Assembly: GCA_024742475.1 (NCBI GenBank)
Contig: JANSYI010000002.1
Span: forward strand, 434,001 to 498,000
DNA from: a bacterium
GTDB lineage: Bacteria > Myxococcota_A > Polyangia > Nannocystales > Nannocystaceae
Length of the DNA stretch: 64,000 bases
Reading direction: 5' to 3'
A model generated the notes under the pieces. The model saw only the letters and a program-made list of their open reading frames with translations, did no database searches and was not told the origin of the DNA. The translations under genes and the position numbers were made by a program. Every line of letters starts with the position of its first letter. Positions within the stretch are counted from its first letter, which is position 1. Shown here piece by piece: positions 38,292 to 48,655 of this stretch.

Positions 38292-40535
38292 ATGCACACC
38301 GGTTCCCCCAACGCGCCCCATGGCGCTGCCCCCGCAGATGACGAGGGCGGTCAGGTCGATGTCCTCGCCCAGCTCTCCCGGCTGATGATGATCCTGCGCC
38401 GCCGCTGGCTGGTGATCGCGGTGACCACGGCGATGTGCATCGCGGCGTCGATCGGAGTGCTTCGGCTGCTCGTGCCGCGGTGGCAGGCCAGCGCCTCGAT
38501 CGTGCTGCACATGTCGGGGCCCCAGGTGCTCGACAAGGTCGAGGGCGTCGGCGAAGACGCCCAGGCGCGACTGCTCGGCTACAAGGAGTACTACCAGACG
38601 CAGCGGCAGATCATGAACAGCCGCACCGTGGCCGCGGCTGCGCTCGAAGAGCTCGGGCTCGCCACCGACCCTCAGTTTCTGGGCGTCGACGGCATCGAGG
38701 ACCCGGCCGAGCGCGAAGCCGAAGCCGAGCGGATCGACCCGATCGAGCGCCTCCGCGAGATGATCACGGTCGCCGAGGTGCCCGGCTCGCGCATCGTGCT
38801 GATCAGCGCCGAGTATCCCGACCCGCTCGTGGCCCGCAACATGGCCAACGCCGTCGCCGAGGCATACATCGCCCACATCCGCGAGGGCCGCGAAGAGGTC
38901 GGCCGCGAAGCCAAGGAAGACATCGCCGAGGAGCGCACCAAGGCGCTGGGCAGCGTGCGCGAGGCCGAGCGCAAGCTCGAAGAGTTCAAGAGCGGCAACA
39001 AGGTCACCTCGATTGCGCTGGGCGACCGCCAAAACGAGATCACCGAGTCGATTCTGACCCTGACCAAGCAGCACAAGGAGGCGCAGAGCGACGCCGACCG
39101 GCAGCGTCGTCAGTATCGGCAAGCCAAGGCCCTGCACGAGAAGGATCAGCTCGCCTCGGCGTACCTGCTGCCCGAAGAGAAGCTCACCGTCTTCGAGGAG
39201 ATGCGCAAGGAGCAGCTCGCGGCTGAGACGGCGTTCCGCGAGGTCGACGTCGAGTACGGGCCGAAGCACGAGGAGCACCGCAAGGCCAAGAACAAGCTCG
39301 AGCTGGTCAACGCCAAGATCGAGCGCGAGGCCAAGTCGCTGCTGTCCTCCCTCGAGGCGCAGGCCGAGGCCGCCACCGAACACGAGTCGTTCCTCGCCGC
39401 GTCCCTCGCCCGCGAACGCAAGAAGGCGCTGACTCTCTCGGGCCTCGAGCGGGAGTACAACGAGCTCGAGCGCGAAGCCTCCGTTGCGTCGGAGGAGTAC
39501 CTGCTCGTCGCGCGCCGCGACACCGAGATCGGCCTGACCAACCGCGTCGAGAACGAAGGCATCGAAATCCTCGACCGCGCCACCGTGGCGTCGGAGCCGG
39601 TGTTCCCGCCCAAGGAGCTCATCGTCATCATCGGCGGCTTCCTCGGCATGGGTCTGGGTTGTCTGCTCGCCCTGTCGATCGACTTCCGCGACTCCCGACT
39701 GCGCGGCCTGCTCGAGCTCGAGCGCGCCCTGTCGCCCTTCGGTGTGCCCGTCCTCGGGCAGCTCCCGCTGCTGCCCCCCGACTCCCGGCTGGGGGTCGGC
39801 AACGCCCGCGCACAGCGCAGGCAACGTGACCTCTACGCGCACAAGTTCCCGCAGTCACTCATGGCCGAGCGCTGCCGCGGCATTCGGACCTCGATCGCCT
39901 TCGTCCAGGGCGGCGAGCCTGCCTCGACGATCATGATCACCTCGCCCAGCTCGTCGGAGGGCAAGAGCAGCACGGCGATGAACCTGGCGCTGTCGTTCTG
40001 TCAGGCGGGCAAGACGGTCCTTGTCATCGACGCCGACATGCGACGGCCGCGTCTGCACCAGGTGTTCGACGTCGACCCCAAGCGCACCGGCCTTTCGGCG
40101 CTGCTCGCCGGAGAGGCGGAGATCGACGACGCAGTCATCGGCGACCCCAACGGAGCACCCGACACCATGTCGATCATGGTGTGCGGTGCCATCCCCGAGG
40201 ACCCGGCCGAGAAGCTCGAGTCGCACGCGCTGCGCCAGCTCCTGATCGACCTCAAGGAGCGGTTCGACATCGTCATCCTCGACAGCCCGCCGATCCTCCC
40301 GGTCGCCGACCCGCTGATCCTCGCCCGTCAGGTCGATGGGGTGATCGTGGTCGGGCGCTGCGAGCAGACGCGGCGTGGGGAGCTCCAGCGCGCGATGTCC
40401 AGCCTCATGCAGTCCGACGCCAACATGCTCGGCGTGGTCCTCAACGAGGTGGACGCCCGACAAGAGCGGTACGACTACGGCGGCGGCAGCGGCTACTACA
40501 CGTACCGCCCGCGCGAGACCGGCACCGAGGGATGA
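38292..40535 (+). CDS. Wzc-like polysaccharide co-polymerase and tyrosine autokinase (BY-kinase)
   Basis: 747-aa inner-membrane protein. The N-terminal Wzz part has a first transmembrane helix (WLVIAVTTAMCIAASIGVL), a long periplasmic coiled coil and a second helix (ELIVIIGGFLGMGLGCLLAL). The C-terminal BY-kinase domain has Walker A SPSSSEGKSST, Walker A' VLVIDADMRRPR and Walker B VILDSPP, and ends in a short tyrosine cluster (YDYGGGSGYYTYRP) that would be the autophosphorylation site. Such proteins control chain length and export of capsule or exopolysaccharide. No Wza, polymerase or glycosyltransferase gene is adjacent. ATG 38292 is chosen; GTG 38274 would add six residues. Confidence 0.92.
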   Translation: MHTGSPNAPHGAAPADDEGGQVDVLAQLSRLMMILRRRWLVIAVTTAMCIAASIGVLRLLVPRWQASASIVLHMSGPQVLDKVEGVGEDAQARLLGYKEYYQTQRQIMNSRTVAAAALEELGLATDPQFLGVDGIEDPAEREAEAERIDPIERLREMITVAEVPGSRIVLISAEYPDPLVARNMANAVAEAYIAHIREGREEVGREAKEDIAEERTKALGSVREAERKLEEFKSGNKVTSIALGDRQNEITESILTLTKQHKEAQSDADRQRRQYRQAKALHEKDQLASAYLLPEEKLTVFEEMRKEQLAAETAFREVDVEYGPKHEEHRKAKNKLELVNAKIEREAKSLLSSLEAQAEAATEHESFLAASLARERKKALTLSGLEREYNELEREASVASEEYLLVARRDTEIGLTNRVENEGIEILDRATVASEPVFPPKELIVIIGGFLGMGLGCLLALSIDFRDSRLRGLLELERALSPFGVPVLGQLPLLPPDSRLGVGNARAQRRQRDLYAHKFPQSLMAERCRGIRTSIAFVQGGEPASTIMITSPSSSEGKSSTAMNLALSFCQAGKTVLVIDADMRRPRLHQVFDVDPKRTGLSALLAGEAEIDDAVIGDPNGAPDTMSIMVCGAIPEDPAEKLESHALRQLLIDLKERFDIVILDSPPILPVADPLILARQVDGVIVVGRCEQTRRGELQRAMSSLMQSDANMLGVVLNEVDARQERYDYGGGSGYYTYRPRETGTEG

Positions 40536-40536
40536 G

Positions 40537-41022
40537 TCAGGCCAGGCCCAGCGCCCGCGCGTAGCGTGATCGCCGGGCCTTCGCGACCGTCTCGAGCACG
40601 CTGCCACCGAGCGCGAGCCCGTGCTCGGCGCCGGGCCCCACGAGCTCGACCGCGTACTGCCGGTACTTGCCGAAGCCCTGCGTACGAACGACGACACCCG
40701 CCCCTGCCCGCGGCATCGCCCCTTGCCCGTCCGCGCGACGCCACCGCAGCTCGTCCGCCTCCCGCCACACGTCCAGCCGCCCCGAGCGCACCGCGAGGCC
40801 TCCCGCGATCGCCATCACCAGCGACGAGACGCCGAAGAAGCCAAACAGTCCGACCATGGGCGGCACGTCGGCGGCCTGCAGCTGTGTGCCGCGCACGACG
40901 ATCATCACCGCCGCCGCCGCCCCGACGAGCAGCCCCGTCGCCCCCAGCAGCGCGACCGCGACCGCCACCGAAGGCACCGTCGTGATGCGTCCAGGCTTGG
41001 CGAAACCGATGCGGATCAGCAC
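40537..41022 (-). CDS. small two-helix membrane protein of unknown function
   Basis: 161-aa predicted inner-membrane protein starting at GTG 41022. It has two hydrophobic helices (about 16-44, VAVAVALLGATGLLVGAAAAV, and 58-82, VGLFGFFGVSSLVMAIAGGLAV) joined by a short loop, then a soluble C-terminal domain of about 75 residues with beta-strand character (ELRWRRADG, YAVELVGPG). I do not recognise the family; PH-like membrane-associated domains can look like this. The stop lies one base from the end of the convergent BY-kinase gene. A terminator hairpin separates it from the upstream EF-G gene. Confidence 0.65.
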   Translation of the reverse strand: MLIRIGFAKPGRITTVPSVAVAVALLGATGLLVGAAAAVMIVVRGTQLQAADVPPMVGLFGFFGVSSLVMAIAGGLAVRSGRLDVWREADELRWRRADGQGAMPRAGAGVVVRTQGFGKYRQYAVELVGPGAEHGLALGGSVLETVAKARRSRYARALGLA

Positions 41023-41088
41023 GGGCGGGACGCTAGCATGGCGTGGGGCGCCGTCGAGGGATCGCCGCATCCTCACGCTGCCACGACA

Positions 41089-41118
41089 AAGGCCGCGCTC
41101 CGTGGGGAACGCGGCCTT
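41089..41118 (-). terminator. intrinsic terminator of the EF-G gene
   Basis: Inverted repeat with a 9-bp perfect stem (AAGGCCGCG at 41089-41097 and CGCGGCCTT at 41110-41118) and a 12-base loop, 22 bases beyond the stop codon of the minus-strand EF-G gene. Read on the minus strand the stem is followed by TTTGTCG, a weak T tract. Confidence 0.7.
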
Positions 41119-41140
41119 CGTTCGAGGTGACCGGGTCGGC

Positions 41141-43237
41141 CTACTTCTGGCGGTCCTTGTACTTCTCGATGAGCTCGGTCTGCACGCTGGACGGGACCGG
41201 GGCGTACTTCGTGAACTCCATGGAGTACTCGGCTTTGCCCTGCGTCGAGGAGCGAAGCTCGTTGGAGTAGGCGAACATCTCCGAGAGCGGGACGTGAGCC
41301 TCGATGGCCGTGGTGCCGTAGGCCGTCTCCGAGCCCTGGATGACGCCACGACGGCGAATCAGGGTGGTCTGAACGGCGCCCTGGAACTCCTCGGGCGTCT
41401 CGACGACGACCTTCATCACCGGCTCGAGCACCACCGGCTTGGCGGTCTTCATCGCCTCTTTGAAGGCCGTGCGTGCGCACAGCTGGAACGCCATGTCGCT
41501 GGAGTCGACCGCGTGGAAGCCACCGTCGTTGAGCTCCATCTCCACGTTCACCACCGGGAAGCCGATCACCACGCCGCGCTCCATGGCCTGCTTGAAGCCG
41601 TTGTCGCACGAGGGGATGTACTCGCGAGGGATGACACCGCCGACGATCTTGTCGACGAAGCGGTAGATCTCGTCCTCGTTCTCCGGGTCGGTCAGCGGAC
41701 GCATGGTGCCGCCGATCTTCGCGAACTGACCCGAGCCACCGGTCTGCTTCTTGTGCGTGTACGCGTAGGCGACCTCTTGCTGGATGGTCTCGCGGTAGCG
41801 GACCTGCGGCTCACCGACGATGGTCTCGCACTTGTACTCGCGCTTCATTCGCTCGATGTAGACCTCGAGGTGAAGCTCGCCCATGCCCGCGATGAGGGTC
41901 TCGCCGGACTCTTCGTCGCGACGCACCGAGAAGGTGGGGTCCTCTTTGGAGAAGCGGTTGAGCGCCTTGGAGAAGTTCGAGAGCGAGCCCTTGTCCTTGG
42001 GCTCGATCGAGTACTCGATGACCGGCGCGGGCACGTACATCGAACGCAGCGAGTACTTGACCTGACCGTCGGTGAACGTGTCACCCGCGGCGCAGTCGAC
42101 CCCGAACATCGCGATGATGTCGCCCGAGCCCGCCTCTTCGATGTCCTCCATCTTGTCGGAGTGCATGCGGACGATGCGGCCGAGCTTCACCTTCTGGCCC
42201 GTGCGGGTGTTGAAGATGAACGAGCCCTTGGTGACCTTGCCCTGGTAGATGCGGACGTAGGTCAGCTGGCCGTAGCGACCGTCCTCGAGCTTGAACGCCA
42301 ACGAGCACATGGGCTTGTCGTCGTTGGTCTCGAGGACGACCTCGGTCTCCTTGCCCGCGTTGTCGATCTCGAACGCCTTGTTCTCGACCTCGGTGGGGTT
42401 GGGCAGGTACTGGACGACGCCGTTGAGCAGGATCTGAACGCCCTTGTTCTTGTAGGCGGACCCACAGAAGACCGGGGTCATGTCCTGCGCCAGCGTGGCC
42501 TTGCGGATGACCGGGTTCAGCTCTTCGGCGGAGACTTCCTCGCCCTCGAGGAACTTCTCCATGATGTCGTCGTCGAAGTCGGCGACCGCTTCGACGAGCT
42601 TGGCGCGCATCTCTTCGGTCTTCTCCTTGAGATCCTCGGGGATCTCTTCTTCGCGGATGTTCTCGCCGTTGTCGCCGTCGAAGTAGAACGCCTTGCGGAT
42701 GCGAAGGTCGATGCAGCCTTCGAACTGATCTTCGGCCCCGATGGGGATCGTGATCATGACCGCGTTGTGCTTGAGCTTCTCGCGGAGCTGCTGGGTGACG
42801 CGATAGGCATCGGCGCCAGCGCGGTCCATCTTGTTGATGAACGCCACGCGGGGGACGTTGTAGCGGCGCATCTGTCGGTCGACGGTGATCGACTGCGACT
42901 GGACGCCCGAGCTTCCGCAAAGGACCAAGATGGCGCCGTCGAGGACCGACAGCGCGCGCTCGACCTCGACGGTGAAGTCGACGTGTCCGGGGGTGTCGAT
43001 GATGTTGATGTGGGTGTCGCCCCACGTCACGAAGGTGGCCGCCGACTGGATCGTGATGCCGCGCTCACGCTCCAGCTCCATGTTGTCCATGACAGCGCCG
43101 ACGCCGGACTTGCCCCGGACTTCCTCGATCTTGTGAATGCGACCCGTGTAGAAAAGGATGCGCTCGGTGAGCGTCGTTTTTCCGGAGTCGATGTGGGCGG
43201 AAATCCCGATGTTGCGGGTGTTGGCGAGGTCGACCAT
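41141..43237 (-). CDS. fusA: elongation factor G, mitochondrial EFG1/spdEFG1-like
   Basis: 698-aa translational GTPase that drives ribosomal translocation. Motifs: G1 [16 protein letters not shown]2 [13 protein letters not shown]3 [16 protein letters not shown] and G4 NKMDRAGAD; domains II-V follow ([43 protein letters not shown]). The Ser in AHIDSGKTT together with the [15 protein letters not shown] and [14 protein letters not shown] segments resemble mitochondrial EFG1 and the bacterial spdEFG1 group more than canonical EF-G (AHIDAGKTT). It is not in a str operon: no rpsL, rpsG or tuf is adjacent. Bacteria with this type usually encode a second EF-G elsewhere. It is divergent from the pseudokinase gene across 188 bases. 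Confidence 0.94.
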   Translation of the reverse strand: MVDLANTRNIGISAHIDSGKTTLTERILFYTGRIHKIEEVRGKSGVGAVMDNMELERERGITIQSAATFVTWGDTHINIIDTPGHVDFTVEVERALSVLDGAILVLCGSSGVQSQSITVDRQMRRYNVPRVAFINKMDRAGADAYRVTQQLREKLKHNAVMITIPIGAEDQFEGCIDLRIRKAFYFDGDNGENIREEEIPEDLKEKTEEMRAKLVEAVADFDDDIMEKFLEGEEVSAEELNPVIRKATLAQDMTPVFCGSAYKNKGVQILLNGVVQYLPNPTEVENKAFEIDNAGKETEVVLETNDDKPMCSLAFKLEDGRYGQLTYVRIYQGKVTKGSFIFNTRTGQKVKLGRIVRMHSDKMEDIEEAGSGDIIAMFGVDCAAGDTFTDGQVKYSLRSMYVPAPVIEYSIEPKDKGSLSNFSKALNRFSKEDPTFSVRRDEESGETLIAGMGELHLEVYIERMKREYKCETIVGEPQVRYRETIQQEVAYAYTHKKQTGGSGQFAKIGGTMRPLTDPENEDEIYRFVDKIVGGVIPREYIPSCDNGFKQAMERGVVIGFPVVNVEMELNDGGFHAVDSSDMAFQLCARTAFKEAMKTAKPVVLEPVMKVVVETPEEFQGAVQTTLIRRRGVIQGSETAYGTTAIEAHVPLSEMFAYSNELRSSTQGKAEYSMEFTKYAPVPSSVQTELIEKYKDRQK

Positions 43238-43425
43238 GGCTTCTTCTTGCCTTCAGGCTTTGTACGTGTTCGCAAAAAGCCCCGCAGCCATGACGACCGG
43301 GGGCGAGGCGCGCGGAGAATGCCACAACACGGCCGACGGGGCACGCCCCGGGGTGCGCGCGTCTCGCGTGGCTGCTCACGCGCCGAGCGCGTGAGCTAGG
43401 ACGCTAAGATGCTGCACAGACCGTC

Positions 43426-46095
43426 GTGACGACCCTAGAACCATCTCTGCAGCACTCCATCGCAGGGGCGCTACGAGAGGTCGAGGCCAGCGAGGGGGTC
43501 TCCGTGCGCGACGCCGGCGCGAAGATCGGGCGCTATGTGCTCGCCGATCCGCTGCCCGGCCGGGGCGTGGGCGCCCTCTACGCAGCGCACGATACCGAAC
43601 TCGACCGCACGGTCGCCTTGCGGCTCATCCCGATGCGCGACGACGACGGGACGCGTTGGTCGCGGGACCGGCTCCTTCAGGAGACGCGATCGATGGCCCG
43701 GCTGAGCCACCCCAACATCATCCGGATCTTCGACGCGGGCGCGACCAAGGAGGACTTGTTCATCGCGATGGAGCGCCTCGATGCACGCTCGGCCTTCGCG
43801 TGGATCGATGCGGAGTCGCCGGCCTGGCCCGAGGTGCTCTCGACGTTCGTGCGGGCGGGTCGAGGGCTTGCCGCCGCACACGAGGCGGGGTTCGTCCACG
43901 GCGACTTCGACGCGCACGTGATCCTGCGGACCGACTCGGGTCGCGTGGTGGTCACGGACTTCGGGTTGACGCGCGCGCGCACCCACGGCGACGGGATGAC
44001 CAACCCTGGGACCGACACGCGGCTCGTTCTGGACGACCAGTACGCGTTCTGCTCAGCGCTCTACGAGGCGCTGTTCCACGAGCCCGCGCCGCTTCGAGCC
44101 GAACGACTCGACGAACGTCCCGCGGTCAGCGACGCCAGCGTGCCACCGCACGTGCTCCGAGCGCTCGGGCGCGGGCTCGCTCGCACGCAACGGTTCGAGT
44201 CGATGGGAGCGCTGCTCGACGCGCTCGAACCTCCGGCGCGTCGCAGTCGGTGGAGAATCGCCGCGACCGCTGCGATCTTCGGGGGCGGCATCGCGGCCGC
44301 GTACGCCATGACCAGCGACGCCGCCGATTGCGACCACGCCCCCCTGCGGCTCTCTGCCCAGGCGGCAGCGCTCAACGCCGTGCGCTCCTCGGACCAGCCG
44401 CACGCCGAGCGCTCGGTGCGGATCATCGAAGATGCGCTCGATGACTGGACGGGCGCCTGGACGGGCGCCTGGACGAGCGCGTGTGAGGGCGGCGCCAGCG
44501 AGCCCCTACCCTGCCTCGAACGGGCCGCGAGCCGCACCGCCGCGCTGCTCGAGGCGATGCCGACCACGGGCGCGGAGCGCTCGGCCCCGGCAGCGCTCCG
44601 CTTGCCCGACCCGCGCACGTGTGACGACCCCACCCCAGCGCTCGCGGCCCGTGACGAAGCCTGGGCGCTTCACGTGTTGGGCGAACACGAACGTGCGCTC
44701 GCAATCCTACAGAGGCTCGAGCCGACGGGCCCGACGGCATCGCTGCGAGGCCGCGTCGAGGCGGCCGCCGGGGCCTCCCAAGCGGCGTCACGATCCCTGC
44801 AGGCCGCGTTCGCGCAGACCTCCGATCCCAAAGCCGGGCTGGCGCTCGCCCGCGTGCTGCTGGGCGAGCTCGATCGCCCCGAGCGGGCGGCCGAAGTGCT
44901 GCGCAGCCTCCCGCCCGACCTGCCCCCAGCGCAACGCGCCGACCGGTTGGAGCTCGAGGCAACGCTGGCCCAAGTACAGGGCCGCACCGATGAGGCGCGG
45001 GCGATGCTCGCCGAAGCCGAAGCCGCGTTGGCCGACCTCGGCCCCGCCGCCCGCCTCGACGCCACGAGCTTGGCGCTGCGGCGCGGCGCGTTCGAGGTGA
45101 GCGCGGGCGACTACGACGCGGCGCTGGAGCACTTTCGTCGCTCGAAGCGTGAACGCGCCGAGATGTTCGGGCTCTCGCACCCCCTGGTCGCCGAAGCGCT
45201 GGCCGAGGTCGCCGGGGGATGGATCGGCCAAGGCGAGCTCGTCGCGGCCCGCGACACCCTGCAGAGCGCCGTCACCGTGTTCGAGGCCACCTACCCTCCC
45301 GAGCACCCGACCATGCTGCGCTCGAAGGGCCGACTCGCCCTCTTGCTCGGCATCACCGGGCGGACCGAGCAGAGCCTCGCAATGTTCGAGCAGGTCATCG
45401 AGCTCGAATCGAAGCGCGACGAGGAGTCGGACGGACTCGCCAAGGCCCTGACCAACCGCGCCATCTTGTTGATCGAGGCAGGACGACTCCTGCAGGCCAA
45501 GTCCGACCTCGACCGCGCGCTCGCGATCCGCAAGGCGCTCGGCGACACGACGGGTCAGGCGAGCATCCTCAGCGAGCTCGCCAACATCGCGCTCGATCGC
45601 GACGACCCGGCGACCGCAGAGCGCCTGGCCCGGGAGTCACTCGCGCTGCACGAGGAAACCCTCGGCGCACAGCACCCCGTCCTCTCGCCCAGCATCGTCA
45701 TCCTCGGCAACGCCCTCTCTGCGCAGACGGGTCGAGAATCCGAGGCGCGCGGCGCCTACGAGCGAGCCCTCGACTTGGTCGAACGAACGCAGGGCTCCGA
45801 CCACGCCAACGTCGCGTTCTCCCTCGCCGGGCTGGGCCGCCTGGATGCACGCGCGGGCGACGAGGAGCGCGCCCGCGCCCGCCTCGAACGATCGATCGCC
45901 CTCCTGCGTCGGTCCGACTTCGGCGCCGAGCTCGAGTTCGAGTGCCGCCTCGAGCTCGCCAGCCTCGACTGGAACGCCGAACGCCGAGATACCGCGCGCC
46001 AGCGGGCAAAGGACGCGCTCGTCGACGCTCGCAGCCGCCGCCCAGGGTCGGTCGCGGCGATCGAGACCTGGCTCCTCGAGCACGGCGGAGACTGA
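43426..46095 (+). CDS. kinase-TPR membrane protein, probable pseudokinase
   Basis: 889-aa protein starting at GTG 43426, laid out like 13969-16683: kinase fold (about 35-260), transmembrane helix (about 276-295), Cys-containing helical domain and TPR array (about 430-880; repeats such as ALTNRAILLIEAGRLLQAKSD are cleaner than in the paralogue). The ATP lysine is Arg66 (VALR), the catalytic loop is HGDFDAHV (Lys to Asp162, Asn to Val165) and only the loop Asp160 and DFG Asp178 remain, so phosphotransfer is very unlikely. A 12-base direct duplication gives WTGAWTGAWT near residue 343. It probably acts as a membrane scaffold with a periplasmic TPR domain. It is divergent from EF-G. Confidence 0.9.
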   Translation: MTTLEPSLQHSIAGALREVEASEGVSVRDAGAKIGRYVLADPLPGRGVGALYAAHDTELDRTVALRLIPMRDDDGTRWSRDRLLQETRSMARLSHPNIIRIFDAGATKEDLFIAMERLDARSAFAWIDAESPAWPEVLSTFVRAGRGLAAAHEAGFVHGDFDAHVILRTDSGRVVVTDFGLTRARTHGDGMTNPGTDTRLVLDDQYAFCSALYEALFHEPAPLRAERLDERPAVSDASVPPHVLRALGRGLARTQRFESMGALLDALEPPARRSRWRIAATAAIFGGGIAAAYAMTSDAADCDHAPLRLSAQAAALNAVRSSDQPHAERSVRIIEDALDDWTGAWTGAWTSACEGGASEPLPCLERAASRTAALLEAMPTTGAERSAPAALRLPDPRTCDDPTPALAARDEAWALHVLGEHERALAILQRLEPTGPTASLRGRVEAAAGASQAASRSLQAAFAQTSDPKAGLALARVLLGELDRPERAAEVLRSLPPDLPPAQRADRLELEATLAQVQGRTDEARAMLAEAEAALADLGPAARLDATSLALRRGAFEVSAGDYDAALEHFRRSKRERAEMFGLSHPLVAEALAEVAGGWIGQGELVAARDTLQSAVTVFEATYPPEHPTMLRSKGRLALLLGITGRTEQSLAMFEQVIELESKRDEESDGLAKALTNRAILLIEAGRLLQAKSDLDRALAIRKALGDTTGQASILSELANIALDRDDPATAERLARESLALHEETLGAQHPVLSPSIVILGNALSAQTGRESEARGAYERALDLVERTQGSDHANVAFSLAGLGRLDARAGDEERARARLERSIALLRRSDFGAELEFECRLELASLDWNAERRDTARQRAKDALVDARSRRPGSVAAIETWLLEHGGD

Positions 46096-46150
46096 GCGCT
46101 CAGAGTTTGTTCGTCGACACGGACCCCGCCGCCTCTACACTGGTCGAGCC

Positions 46151-46513
46151 ATGTTCGCGCTTTGGGGACCCGACACCGCCCACGTGAGCCCTTCGCCGGA
46201 CTCGGCGCTCGGCCTCCCGGGTCTGTCGGGAATCGCGATTGCGCTGATGGTGACGTCGCTGATCGTGGTCGCGTGGCGTCGCCGCAAGGGAACCTCCGGA
46301 TTCCGGGGTTCCACCGGCGGCGCAGCGGTCGGGAACGCGCTGATGGACTTCAACTCGACGTTCATGCCCAACCACGCCAACGCGGCGGTCGTACTGCAGC
46401 TCGAAGAAGAGGAGCTCCGCGACGAGGCGGGCGAAGGCCCGGTCCCGTGGACACAGCCTCCGCCCGCGCGAGAGGCTCCCTATCGCACCGATGACGGCGA
46501 GTGGTTGAACTGA
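46151..46513 (+). CDS. small single-pass membrane protein
   Basis: 120-aa predicted membrane protein, start ATG 46151. One transmembrane helix (about 27-45, ALMVTSLIVVAW) is followed by a positive cluster (RRRKG), placing the C-terminal 75 residues in the cytoplasm. That tail is Glu/Pro-rich (LQLEEEELRDEAGEG) with no recognised domain. It lies 55 bases after the pseudokinase-TPR gene on the same strand and could be co-transcribed with it; it converges with the transketolase gene. The function is unknown. Confidence 0.6.
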   Translation: MFALWGPDTAHVSPSPDSALGLPGLSGIAIALMVTSLIVVAWRRRKGTSGFRGSTGGAAVGNALMDFNSTFMPNHANAAVVLQLEEEELRDEAGEGPVPWTQPPPAREAPYRTDDGEWLN

Positions 46514-46530
46514 GCCGTTACCGCAGCGGA

Positions 46531-48537
46531 CTACGCCAAGTCGAGGTAGCGCGCGAGCACGGCGTTGGGGGTGAACCCGAACTGTTCCGCCAGAACGCCC
46601 GCTGGAGCGGACGCGCCGAAGCGATCGATGCCCTGGTGCGCGGACGCGTAGCGCTCCCAGCCGAGCCCGACGCCCGCCTCGACCGACAGACGCCGCGTGA
46701 CGGCCCTCGGAAGCACGCTCTCCTTGTAGTCGTCGCTCTGCGCCTCGAAAGCCTTCCAGCAGGGCATCGAGACCACGCGGGTTCGTTTGCCTTGCGCCTC
46801 GAGCCGCCCCGCGACCTCGACCGCGAGCGACACCTCGGAGCCCGTGGCGACGAGGATCCCGTGAAGCTCCCCCTCCCCCGCGGGCTCGTGCACCACGTAC
46901 GCGCCCTTGGACACGTCGCGCTTGCTGCCCTCGAGGACGGGCACGCCCTGACGCGTCAGTAGGATCGCCGTCGGTCCATCGGTGCGCTTCAGCGCGTGAA
47001 CCCACGCGCCGACCGTCTCGTTGGCGTCGGCCGGACGCATGACGTGCAGGTTGGGGATCATGCGCAGGCTCATCGTCTGCTCGATGGGCTGGTGCGTGGG
47101 GCCGTCCTCGCCGAGAAAGACGCTGTCGTGCGAGTAGATGTGCACGACCGGAAGGTGCTGCAGCGCGCTGAGGCGGACCGCGCCCCGCATGAAGTCGGAG
47201 AAGATGAGGAACGTGGCGTCGAAGGGCCGCATGCCCCCATGCAGCGCCATGCCGTTGACGATGCCGCCCATGCCGTGTTCGCGCACGCCGAAGTGCACGT
47301 TGCGGCCATCGCCCTGCTCGGGGCTGAGCACCCCGCCCTCCTTGAACCCGACGCCGTTGCTGCCCGCGAGGTCGGCCGAGCCGCCCACCAGCGACGGGAA
47401 CCGCTGCGCGAGCGCCTCGAGCACCTGCGCGCTGGCCTTGCGGGTGGCGAGCTTGGTGCCCACCTCGAACTCGGGCAGGCCCTCGAAGTCGGCCTCGGAG
47501 GTCTTGGCGGCCAGCACCGCTTCGAACTCTGCGGCGAGCTCGGGATGTGCGGCGCGATACGCATCCATCCGCTCGTTCCATTGGGCGTGGGTGTTCACGC
47601 CCGGCGCGATCGTCTCGGAGATCTTCGCGGTGAGCCCGTCGGGCACGTGGAAGGGCTCGAGCGGCCAGTCCATGCCCTTCTTGGTAGCCTCGATCTCCTC
47701 GGGGCCCAGGGGCGCGCCGTGTGAGCTCGACTTGCCGGCCTTGTTGGGGCTGCCGTGGCCGATGACCGTGCGCGCCATGATGAGCGACGGCTTGCCCGTC
47801 TCGGCCCGCGCTGCCTCGAGCGCCTTGGTGACCGAGCCGTCATCGTGGCCATCAGCGCGCAGGACCTGCCAGCCGTAGGCTTCGAAGCGCTTGCCGACAT
47901 CTTCACCAAAGGCGAGGTCGGTCCCGCCGTCGATGGTGATCTGGTTGTCGTCGTAGAGGTAGATCAGCTTGCCGAGCTTCTGGTGCCCCGCAAAGCTGGC
48001 CGCCTCGGAGGCGACGCCTTCCATCAGGTCGCCGTCGCTGACGATGCCGTAGGTGAAGTGGTCGACGACCTCGTGCCCGGGGCGGTTGTAGCGGGTCGCG
48101 AGCCAGCGCTCCGCCACCGCCATGCCCACGCCCGTGGCGAAGCCGGTGCCCAGCGGGCCCGTGGTGACTTCGACGCCCTCGGTGTCGTGCACCTCGGGGT
48201 GCCCGGGCGTCTTCGATCCCCACTGCCGGAAGCTCTTGATGTCCTCCAGCGACAGGGGGTAGCCGCACAGGTGGAGCAGCGAGTAGAGCAGCATCGACCC
48301 GTGCCCGGCGCTGAGGACGAACCGGTCGCGGTCGGCCCAGTTGGGATCCGAGGGGTCGTGCACCATGAACCGCGTCCACAACGTGGCGGCCATGCACGCG
48401 GCACCCATCGGCATGCCGGGGTGGCCGGAGTTGGCCTTTTGGACCGCGTCCATCGACAGGCCCTTGATGGTGTTGACCATCGTGGCGAGGTCGGTCGCGG
48501 AGATGTCCCGAGGGGCGGAGGCTGCACGCTGCGACAT
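46531..48537 (-). CDS. tkt: transketolase
   Basis: 668-aa thiamine-diphosphate enzyme of the pentose phosphate pathway, moving two-carbon units between sugar phosphates. Visible are the N-terminal [14 protein letters not shown] substrate motif, the ThDP/Mg-binding [18 protein letters not shown] ending with DDNQITIDG, the VRADGHD segment of the pyrophosphate domain, the pyrimidine-binding domain with [18 protein letters not shown], and the C-terminal domain with [11 protein letters not shown]. Length and order are canonical. No other pentose phosphate gene is adjacent; the upstream SDR gene is on the same strand 118 bases away. Confidence 0.97.
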   Translation of the reverse strand: MSQRAASAPRDISATDLATMVNTIKGLSMDAVQKANSGHPGMPMGAACMAATLWTRFMVHDPSDPNWADRDRFVLSAGHGSMLLYSLLHLCGYPLSLEDIKSFRQWGSKTPGHPEVHDTEGVEVTTGPLGTGFATGVGMAVAERWLATRYNRPGHEVVDHFTYGIVSDGDLMEGVASEAASFAGHQKLGKLIYLYDDNQITIDGGTDLAFGEDVGKRFEAYGWQVLRADGHDDGSVTKALEAARAETGKPSLIMARTVIGHGSPNKAGKSSSHGAPLGPEEIEATKKGMDWPLEPFHVPDGLTAKISETIAPGVNTHAQWNERMDAYRAAHPELAAEFEAVLAAKTSEADFEGLPEFEVGTKLATRKASAQVLEALAQRFPSLVGGSADLAGSNGVGFKEGGVLSPEQGDGRNVHFGVREHGMGGIVNGMALHGGMRPFDATFLIFSDFMRGAVRLSALQHLPVVHIYSHDSVFLGEDGPTHQPIEQTMSLRMIPNLHVMRPADANETVGAWVHALKRTDGPTAILLTRQGVPVLEGSKRDVSKGAYVVHEPAGEGELHGILVATGSEVSLAVEVAGRLEAQGKRTRVVSMPCWKAFEAQSDDYKESVLPRAVTRRLSVEAGVGLGWERYASAHQGIDRFGASAPAGVLAEQFGFTPNAVLARYLDLA

Positions 48538-48655
48538 GCCGCGGTGCGTAACACGAAGGCGGCCACCCGCTGCGCCCGCTGGCGTGTGGATCCCGACGAA
48601 TTCCCGCGGAACGGCGTGCGATCCCCCCCACGCGGCGAGACGGGCCCCGCGCGCG

